64,000 bases of DNA from Helicostylum pulchrum. Lineage: Eukaryota; Mucoromycota; Mucoromycetes; Mucorales; Mucoraceae. The notes beneath the pieces were generated by a model. That model saw only the letters and a list, made by a program, of their open reading frames with translations. It was not told the origin of the DNA and searched no databases. The stretch covers positions 186,001-250,000 of the forward strand of contig JAIXMO010000027.1 of the NCBI GenBank assembly GCA_025677825.1, read 5' to 3'. The position numbers were made by a program, and so were the translations under genes. Below, in pieces: positions 56,106 through 64,000 of this stretch. The number at the start of each line of letters is the position of its first letter. Within the stretch, counting starts at the first letter, position 1.

Positions 56106-59100
56106 ATTAGCAATTACCTTTAACGTTAGGAGAAAGGGAAGAGGTTTTCAGAAAAAAAAACATTAGGGACTTTGAAAAACTTCTGAGGAAGAAAACAGTG
56201 CTAAGAAAGATTAGGGCGCCTGGATATTATTTCTTTATGGTAATAGTGTGTAGCTTCTCTTCTATTACTTATTATTCATATGTATATATTCCCGGTATTT
56301 TATATTACTTCTTAAATGTTCATTTGAAAAAAAAAAAAAAAGACAAATGTTTGTACTCATTTTTTTAAAGCACAGCATATACATATAGCACACACAAATG
56401 AGTAGATGTAAATCAGGATCTTTAGCTCCATCATACAAGTATTTTAAAGTCATGGTGAAACTGAACGGCATTTTCTTGATTATAGTTATTTCTTTTTTTT
56501 TTTTTTGGCATTTTGCCTGTTTACATATAGTTAGCGGGAGTATTTAGGGTCGATAAAAGTCTTTTTTAAATCGTAGAAAGTACGTATCGTGCTACAGAGT
56601 GAAGCACAAACGGTTCCTTTTTTTTTAAAAAAAAAACATATCTCCCGGGATCTTGTTCTAACGAAGCAAACGATATTCCTATCATCACAATAAGTTACGT
56701 AATAAACACGGCGTACACGTATCTTCTTTTACATCTCTAGTAATGTTTGGTTTATTGAATAAACAAGGGTACTAAAAAATATTTTTGTTTAGTAATATCC
56801 CACCTACAGGGTATTGCAGAAAAGATGCCGATGCAAAAAAATAAACAGAATAAAGCACAATAGTAAAAAAAAAAAAAATATACGGTAGCACCCGTAATTT
56901 TTAGAGCCAGTAAAGCCCGTTATAAGAGTACCGGAACAGAAAAGCCCAGGATACAGGATTTTAACTTAAAGAAGAGGACGATTAAAAAAAAAAGGCACTT
57001 AAAACTCAGTGACCAGGTACTACCGCATTCGACGTCACCAGCCCAATGGTATAACGTTTTAATGCAGTTACGTTAGAGTAAATATGATATCGAAAGTTCC
57101 CCCCGTTCTTGGTCCCCTTTTTTGTAGTAAGACAAACGAGGTTATTTTATTCTTGTAGTAAGTTACGTAACTACGCTGTTTATTGTGTAAATAAAAACCC
57201 TTCGACTTTTTTTATTAAAATAAGGTACCGGGCGCATCAGGTTTTTTTTTCTTTATTTAGAAACAGTAATTTATTTATAGGGAAGATTCTCGAACCCGTA
57301 TTTATTCAGCCGTAACGTGATATCGTGCATATTTCGTCAGGAATAAACAAATTGCTTAGCAACATATGTGTCCTCCGTATATGGTGATGCCCAGCACAAG
57401 CTTGCAATTACATGAATTGAACAGAATTATGGTGTCCTTGTTTGTTTTTGATGCGGCGGGGGGGGGGGGACTCGTTACCTTGCTGTTTATGATACAATGA
57501 CTAATATTTTTTATTATATTATAAATCAATAAAAAACTATGCAAGCGTAGGGTATATGAATTTATATTTACAAAATAAGAAAAAGTGTCCTTGTTTGGTT
57601 TCTTCAATAGCCAGGATTTAATTACAATTATCTCGATGGTTAAATAGACGCGTGTAAGAGGGCAGTAAGATGTTAAAAGTAAATCACTGCGAAAGAATAT
57701 GCCTATGACATGTCTATAATACTCTCGTTATGTTTTTTTTTTTCTCAAATTGATTTTGGAAATACATTTGATCAATGGCTTCTCGATATTAATCAAGTCG
57801 ATTTGAAAAAAAAAAATGAGAATACGTAACACACGTCTGTTTAATGATAATCATAAGATATTTTAGAATGTAATAATCAAGAAATAGGCACATGTTTAAT
57901 AAGCTGAAGACGACAAGTAGCTTGTATTGTATAATATGGATTCGGCTGCCATCTTGAATCTAGCACAATGAACTCTCACTTTTACTTCAAATATAAAGTA
58001 AGATGCAGCATATAAATGGATTTGGTAGTTTGTAAAACCTGTATTATTTTATTTTTTTACAAAGCCGCAAATGGGTACCGTGACACTACTTCGGTTCGCC
58101 CTCGAACATCCTTTTTTTTTTTTGTTTAAATGCGTTTTTAAAGTTTACCTCCAGAAAAAAAAAAAGTTACTGTCCCTGGGTCACTGCTGTTCTGATTCGG
58201 TTAGGGATTATCATCAGGTTTTTTTTTTATATATATAAAAAAGAAGTTTCTCTATGTATTTTATTACTAACGTTTTATATTTTATTTTTGTTAAAGTATA
58301 CTCTTTTGTATTCAGGAACAAGTCCGCTTCGAGATTAGAAATAGAGATAAACGAGTGAATTAGGAAAAAAAGCTAAAATATGTAGCCAAGTTTTTTTAAG
58401 ATTTACGCCCATATAAAAAAAAAGTTGTACTATTAGATCTGGTGCTCAAAAAAAAAAGACCCACTTTTAAAGATCTTTTTTGAAAAAAGAAAAATAAGAC
58501 GGGTAGTACTTGACATGGGTAACGTAATCGTGTCTGCTCTAGAAAACCCCCTCCCCTCCTCAACTTAATAATAGATATTTAGGTCCGATAAGTTCAGGTA
58601 AAAAGGGTAAAGTTTCGATCGATATTCAATAAGTTACAGGATTATACGATATAAAATGAATACTCTGCTTGGTGTAACATTTTTTAGTAGCTTTTTTGTA
58701 ATGTAAAAAAAAAGCTAGACTTTTCTTTTTTTAAAAAAAAAGAAAGGTTTGTCCTTGAAGGTAAATATCCGAAAGGCGGATACTCAAAGGTAGAAATGTA
58801 TACCAAGGCAGATACCCCCAAGAAATACGCGGATACATCTAAAGGGTAGAAATACGCAGATAAATCTATAAAAGGTAGAAAAAACTTTAAAGGCTGAAAC
58901 GCAGAAATACTTAAAGGCAGAGCGCAAATCAAGTAAAATACGGTGAGTTTTTATACTTTTTTTTTTTTTAAAAAAAAGATCAACCTATATTTTCTGTGAC
59001 ATTTTTTTTTTAGCAAAAGAAAACTATCGGAGCTGGGGGGACGATGACACTGCTTATAATTTTCGAGTAATTGGTTACTGGGTTTTGAATAAAAAATCCC

Positions 59101-60457
59101 ATTGGATTATCATATAAAAAAACAAAAAAAAAAAGAGCATTTAAGAAGAGATATGACGAGCAAATCAGATTAAATTCAAAGTAGTTTAAATCTTAAAATT
59201 GTAGAACGAGGTCTAGAAAGATACAAGATTTGAGTACGATTAAAAAAAAAGGATTGATTTTATTAAGAGCTAGAAAGTGATCAGCGCCAGAAAAAAAAAA
59301 AAAAGTGATAAACAGGATATATAATTATCCTAAATACATGTTATATTTTCATTACAATCCTTATTACTCTTGGTATATATAAAAAAAAAGGCGGAGAAAG
59401 TACTTTTTAAGAATTTCACAGGCACGGCGATATATAGAGTTTCGAGGTATCCGTGAGTAGTGTAACTATCTTTTCTATAATTTTAGTATGACATGATGAA
59501 TTTTGAGTAATTGGGGAATACAGACTTTTATGCAGCCTGGAATTTATTAAAAAATCGACGTTTTTTACTAAATTCACTAATTATCACAATCTTTGGACCT
59601 TTTTTTTTTTTTTAATCGTACATTTATCTTTCACACGTATACTAATTGAGAAATAAGACGTTAAAGTAACTGATTTTTTTTTTCCTTTTAAAGTGTGGGA
59701 GCTAAACATGAAAAAAAAAAACGGCGTTTAGGCCACATTACACGTAGAAAGTAGGTCCGGATTCGCAAATCATCAGAAGACCTTGTGTGAAGTAAAAAAC
59801 TGCGAAGCCATTCTGTTTACCGCATTTATTACATATCTTTTTTTTTTTTCTTGTCTTACTTGGGACCCGAGGCTATTTCATTGCGCACAGGTAAATAGAA
59901 GTATTCTCGGAACAAAATAAAGATCTTCCCCTTCCCCTTTAAAAAAAAAACTGTCAACACATGAAAAAAAAAACCAAACAAATGCATATGCATAAAACTA
60001 TATATTTTTATGTAAAAGTACGACCAAGCAGGAAAAAGTTTTATATGTATAAAAAAAAATATAGACAAGAAGAAAGAATAATACTGTACAAAAAATGATA
60101 TGGTTTACATGTGTTTCAGGTGAGAAAGAGAGTGAGTGAGATGGAGAATAAAAAAAAACGGGGATATAAATATATATATAAGCATAATAGTAAGAAAATA
60201 AAAAGCGGCACAAAAAAAAGAAGGTACAGGGAGAATGAATGGGCGTTTAACTTCGGAAGCGGATGAGGAAAACGGAGATTGTCGGTAAAAAAAGTATGTG
60301 GTACATATGAAAGCTTAATACAAAGATGGTAATTGATCAAGGATTAAGGAAAGTGTGTTCAAGTAAGGAAAGTAAAATATGTTCAGGTTGTTGGGGTTGG
60401 TTGTTTTTTTTTTGATTATCATATGGTGGGGGTTGGGGGAGTTGGTTTTTTTTTGTT
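56106..60457. other. Gene desert, 4.3 kb, homopolymer-rich
   Basis: No gene is supported on either strand; open frames are short and made of F, Y, K, N and I codons from A/T runs. It contains a G11 run near 57460 inside otherwise AT-rich DNA and a degenerate purine-rich repeat at 58744-58935. The composition is clearly unlike the gene-dense blocks on either side. Confidence 0.55.
58744..58935. repeat. Degenerate purine-rich repeat
   Basis: The word AAAGG(C/T)AGAAATAC, in variants such as AAAGGGTAGAAATACGCAGAT, AAAGGCGGATAC and AAAGGCAGAGCGCA, recurs six or more times at irregular spacing. The minus strand is open over it and encodes repeated Y-x-P-x-x-V-S-A-Y-F-like motifs, probably without being a gene. 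Confidence 0.5.
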
Positions 60458-61566
60458 TTATGGTGAGATTGGTGTTTGATCAAATAATTGTGCAATGAGT
60501 CTGCTTGAAAGAGTGGCAGCATTATCCTTATTATTACTTGAGCTTAGAAGCGTAGAGACCTCGTTTTGTGACATTAATTGGAGGCGAGAACGGATATCAC
60601 CTGATGAAGATATAGGAAAACCAGTCATGGTATCATTATTGAGCAGATCAAATTTCCAATTTTGAAAGATATGATAAGCAGAAGCCATAGCTATTCCTTT
60701 GTCACTACAACGAAAAAAAAAATGAATGAGTTTTTTGCATATTAATAATATGTTTAAAAAAAAGTATTTACCTAATATTAGTTTCTTTACTAGTATATAC
60801 ACGATTGTGATATTCTTTGAAAGTTTCCATTGAAAATATGGCAGAATGTGATCCACGTTTAGCAGGTGTAAGGCCTTGAGGGTACTCATAATCATTTGAG
60901 CTAGGTGAAGAAGATACGGAGCCAGGAGGAGTGATGGTCATGTCGTTTGCGGAAAAGTAAGAGGTAGTTTTTACAGCAGCAGGAGAAGCACACTTTTTTG
61001 CAGCAGAAGCTAAAACTTCTTTAATAGGAAGATTTAAATCCAATTCACCTTCAGGTACAAATAACCAACGTTGGTTATCGTTATCAATAGGTTGCAAAGG
61101 GAATAAAACTAATTTTTCGTTTCCGTTTTCAACTTGTTGAACATCCAAAACCCATTCATTGCTACAAAGAGAATAGAGGTATGATCCAGGTGATGGTCTA
61201 CCATAAGCATCGGCAGCATTTTCTCTAACACTCCAAAGTTGGTTACTTGCTTCTTCCAATGGTTTTGCATGATATAAGCAAATTTCAGTATCTTCAATTA
61301 ATCTCAAACGACCTGCGTAAAAAAAAAAGTTTAATAAAGAGTTATAAATATTTACTATTTTGTGTGTGTTTACCTTTACGAATATCAAGTACTAAATCGT
61401 ATGCTTTATTACACAAGTATTGGCCTTTCCAACACCAAAGTTCATGATCAGATAATGTAGATGGAGTTACCATCACTTGTGATCGAAGTAAATCATTGCC
61501 GGTGGATGCTGATACAACGTTTCCAGAGCTGGTAGATCGAATATAAAACCAACCGTTTGTTGTCAT
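60458..61566 (-). CDS. Ricin-type (R-type) beta-trefoil lectin-domain protein
   Basis: Three exons (61374-61566, 60772-61312, 60458-60704) give 326 aa. The first ~155 residues form one beta-trefoil with the repeated Q/L-x-W and similar motifs: HELWCWKGQYL, NQLWSVRENA and NQRWLFVPEG, with LVLDIRKG and YLYSLCSNEWVLDV between. The second half is Ser-rich (SVSSSPSSNDYEYPQGLTPA) and ends in a helical region (MASAYHIFQNWKFDLLN, IRSRLQLMSQNEVSTLLSSS). There is no signal peptide, so it is likely cytosolic. The domain is a carbohydrate-binding fold only; no toxin catalytic domain is present. Role unknown; sugar binding is inferred from the fold. Confidence 0.82.
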
Positions 61567-61971
61567 TGAAGTGATTTGCAGTTTTTTTATAGAAAAAAAG
61601 GGAGGAGAGAGAGAAAAAGTTTAATTTTTTTTTTGTGTAAAAAGAAGGGACGAAAATTAGAAAAAAGAAAAAAGAAAAAGTTTGGGTATTTATATGTTTT
61701 TTGGATAAATAGAGTTACCTAAAAAAGGTAATTTTATAGCTTTCAGTTGTGGTACGTGATTTTACAAGTTCCGTCCTTTGCTAAAATGTACTTTGAGGTA
61801 TCACAACTTTATGTAGTTTAATAAAAAGGTGCTTCATTACTGGTCCTTTTGTTGGTCAATGCAATCGATAAACCGATTGGCTTACACTGTAAACTTTTTT
61901 TTGCATAAAATATGCTTTATTAAGATGGAAAGGTATACAAGTTTTTTTTTTTCCTTTTTTTTATTTTTTTT
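61567..61971. other. Intergenic, no gene seen
   Basis: About 400 bp between the lectin-domain gene start and the LAMTOR3 stop; both genes are on the minus strand. It carries the lectin gene promoter and several T runs. Confidence 0.45.
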
Positions 61972-62578
61972 TTATTCTTTCATTGCTTCAACTAATGGCT
62001 CTGTTAATTCTAATAAATTATCACCCAAGTTCATAAATAAGCCTAAGAAAAACAAGTAAGTAAAAAAAGTAAAATAATGACATGATGTATATATATATAT
62101 ATAAATATATTTTTTTACCGGTGTTTGCGGTCGACTCAGCAATAAGAGTAATAATCAATGGTGATTGATCCAATTGTATTACTTGATATTTATCGTAGAC
62201 GCTTATAATACTTTTATTATGTTGAAGTCCGAGTTTTGAAGCCTATCCAAATTCAGGGAAAAAGTTAATTATTATTGGTTCCTTATCACCTCATGATTTT
62301 TTTTTTTTTTTTTTGCACAACCACACTTGCCTGATTATTGGTTATAGCAAATGTTGTGGGAATGGTTGGCTCTGTCATATTTTCTTTCGCCCCCTCTGAA
62401 ACACCTATAATATTATTATTACTTTACTGCTATTTTTACTTTTTTTTTTTTTTTTTTTTGCTTCTTTCTTTTTTTTTTTACTCTTTAAAATAATTACACC
62501 ATCTCGGTCTGTCACCATTGCAACTAGCAGACCACTATAGAATAAGCGCGTACAGATGTCATTAAACTTTGCTTCCAT
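61972..62578 (-). CDS. Ragulator subunit LAMTOR3 (MP1), roadblock/LC7 fold
   Basis: Four exons (62482-62578, 62331-62404, 62119-62242, 61972-62042) give 121 aa, against 124 in human LAMTOR3. The protein reads MEAKFNDICTRLFYSGLLVA, VTDRDGVIILK, EPTIPTTFAI then NNQASKLGLQHNKSIISVYD, KYQVIQLDQSPLIITLIAES, TANTGLFMNLGDNL. These match the human pattern S-D-R-D-G-V, S-K-L-G-L-x-x-N-K-S-I-I and Y-x-x-Y-Q-V-V-Q-x-N. LAMTOR3 pairs with LAMTOR2 in the Ragulator complex on the lysosome/vacuole, anchoring Rag GTPases for TORC1. The second intron has a GC donor (CAG/GCAAGT). Divergent from the AtuA-like gene across about 780 bp. Confidence 0.88.
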
Positions 62579-63359
62579 CCTTAAAAAAAAAAGTGCAACT
62601 AGAAAGGAAAAAATAATAAAGAATAACAAGTCTGATTTGAGCTCCTCTTACTGTGATTCAACTAGGCTTTTTCTGTGACGTCTTACGCGATTGCGTTTGC
62701 CTTTTTTCTAATGAGCGGGGGTTCGTTCTTCCCAAAAAAAAAAAGGTGTAACGAAATTCTTGCATGAAACAAGTTGGAACGACATTTTTTGTGTGCACCT
62801 TTTGAAGGATCTTAACTATATCTTATAGAATTTTTGTTTTCTTCATGTTTATACAAAAGGATACTGTTCGTCTTAAAGCTGCTGCCATGCATAAGAGCAC
62901 TTGTCATATATCTTTACTCAATTAAGCAAAGTATACAACATATCAGGTCTTTGTATAAGTATCAGCTACCATAACTGTACTTTTTACTTTCTTAAAAAGC
63001 ACACTACCAGATTTGTTTTTATTCCTGTGCGTTTTTACTTCCGACTCCCGAGACTTAAAAATAACTGTGTAAGAAGGCTGCAAAGAAAAAAGTTCAGCAT
63101 GTTACTATGCATATGACCCTTTTTTAACAAAAATGTTTCTCCCATACACTAGCTCATAAACAAATTCAGTAAGCTTAGTAATGTTCTATATGTATTGTTT
63201 AATGCAATTTATAGTTTGTCACTTTAAATATCTTCAAATATGCTTGTACTCAACTTTTGTGATACATTTTGAAACTTGCCCCCATAAATACTAAACTTTT
63301 TTTCTCTTAAACTTCCAGGTTTCCCTTTTCTCTTAATATATCTCAATAATACTATTAAG
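62579..63359. promoter_or_regulatory. Divergent intergenic region (LAMTOR3 / AtuA-like)
   Basis: About 780 bp between two divergent starts, so both promoters lie here. A short open frame at 62901-63116 is not supported. No specific factor sites recognised. Confidence 0.4.
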
Positions 63360-64000
63360 ATGAGTGATACTAGAAAGCCTGTAAGAATTGGATGTTATTC
63401 TGCCTTTTTTGGTGACTCCCCTGAAGCTGCTGTTCAATTAGTAAAAAGCGAAGGAGCTAACTTGGATTACTTGGTTGCTGATTATCTTGCTGGTAAGATT
63501 TATTGTTAACACGTCAAAAAAAAAAAAAAAAAAAAAGTTACGCATAACGCCCTCCCTTCTCTCAACTAATTTTTTTTTTTTTTGCGGTAGAAATAACTAT
63601 GGGTATCTTTACTATTAGACGTAAGCAACGTCGTATTATTAAACACATGGGCGGTACTCCTGATAGTGGTAAAGACTACGTTCTTCAATTCCCCAATTAT
63701 GTGTTGCGTAAAATTTTACCTGATATTATCAAGAACGGTACAAAGATTGTTACCAATGCTGGAGCTTTGGACCCTGTTTTACTAAAGTCTGTGATTGAAG
63801 AGTTATTGGTCGAATTAAACCTTCCAGCAATCAAGGTAGCAGCTATCGAAGGAGATGATTTGATGGCTCAATATGAAAACGAGAACCCCATGGATGCTGT
63901 TTCCTTGGACCAGTTTAAAGAATTTAGTTCGTTCTCGCCTGTCTCTGCTACCAAGCATAACCTTCTCTCGGATAGATTGCCCAAGCCTGACGAACCCATT
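63360..64000 (+). CDS. AtuA/DUF1446-like protein, N-terminal part
   Basis: Two exons seen (63360-63492 and 63591 to the window edge); the gene continues to the right. It starts MSDTRKPVRIGCYSAFFGDS, with AVQLVKSEGANLDYLVADYL then A-E-I-T-M. A conserved region follows: ILPDIIKNGTKIVTNAGALD and a segment GDDLMAQYENENP. This is the start of the acyclic terpene utilisation AtuA family (DUF1446), named for a Pseudomonas terpene-degradation gene but widespread in fungi with no settled reaction. Some fungal members are fused to a second C-terminal domain; that part is beyond the window. The intron contains a run of about 20 A. Confidence 0.85.

Noticed and set aside
57280..57310. tRNA-like B-box (GGGTTCGAGAATC on the minus strand)
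   Set aside because: No matching acceptor stem, T-stem pairing or A-box at a suitable distance. No tRNA was found in the window.
59856..60522. Several overlapping minus-strand frames of 60-75 codons rich in F, Y and L
   Set aside because: They are translations of A-rich, repetitive plus-strand DNA downstream of the lectin-domain gene, with no conserved features.
60458..61566. Ricin-type domain as a sign of a toxin
   Set aside because: Only the sugar-binding beta-trefoil fold is present; there is no rRNA N-glycosidase domain and no signal peptide.
6800..62920. Similarity between about 6808-6850 and 62850-62910 (ATACAAAAGGATA followed by an AAGAGCA word)
   Set aside because: Only about 25 matching bases with low complexity around them; not enough to claim a shared element.

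Overview
The window is nuclear DNA of a filamentous fungus, most likely an early-diverging Mucoromycota species (Mucorales-like). The evidence is an AT-rich composition full of A/T homopolymers, genes split by many short introns (about 45-90 nt, GTAAGT-type donors), very short intergenic gaps, and decayed Tc1-like and Mutator-like transposons whose protein motifs resemble those I associate with Mucorales. The species cannot be named from sequence alone. No rRNA, tRNA or CRISPR array was seen.

Layout. 1-4.8 kb: the 5' end of a ZNF277-like zinc-finger gene, then decayed genes, a duplicated 90-bp unit and a broken BAR-domain-like gene. 4.9-6.1 kb: an endosomal syntaxin (Qa-SNARE). 6.3-9.2 kb: a TA-flanked inverted-repeat element carrying a broken gene of unknown family. 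9.5-24 kb: a compact housekeeping block with ASF1, Nup159/Nup214, mitochondrial EF-Ts, ribosomal protein eL30, a SPATA20/YyaL-like protein, an unknown acidic/serine-rich protein and a SANT plus U-box-like protein. 24.3-28.7 kb: a gene remnant, a cytochrome P450 and a ZNG1-type CobW GTPase. 29.1-35.7 kb: a transposon graveyard with nested insertions (Tc1-type fragments, a second copy of the unknown 7-kb gene, small inverted-repeat elements, a 135-bp duplication and a Mutator-like element). 35.9-37.7 kb: a myo-inositol transporter-like gene. 38-39.4 kb: a decayed gene. 39.6-53.8 kb: a second compact block with SS18/SSXT, GPI mannosyltransferase IV (SMP3), a methyltransferase, trehalose phosphorylase, an Atg38/NRBF2-like protein, an ECM33-like GPI protein and an SPX-domain phosphate transporter. 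54-60.4 kb: a gene desert rich in homopolymers. 60.4-64 kb: an R-type lectin-domain protein, LAMTOR3, and the start of an AtuA-like gene running off the right edge.

The genes do not form one pathway. Themes that recur are endolysosomal and nutrient biology (syntaxin, LAMTOR3, Atg38-like, SPX phosphate transporter, inositol transporter, trehalose phosphorylase), the cell surface (SMP3, ECM33) and chromatin (ASF1, SS18, SANT/U-box). Several pairs are divergent (EF-Ts/eL30, methyltransferase/trehalose phosphorylase, LAMTOR3/AtuA) and probably share promoter regions.

The most notable observations are 7- and 11-nt microexons needed to rebuild two enzymes, a GC-AG intron in LAMTOR3, and the unknown transposon-associated gene family present in two broken copies, one of them fused in frame to a Tc1-like transposase fragment. 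Exon models were built by hand from splice signals; every complete model listed sums to a multiple of three and stays open.
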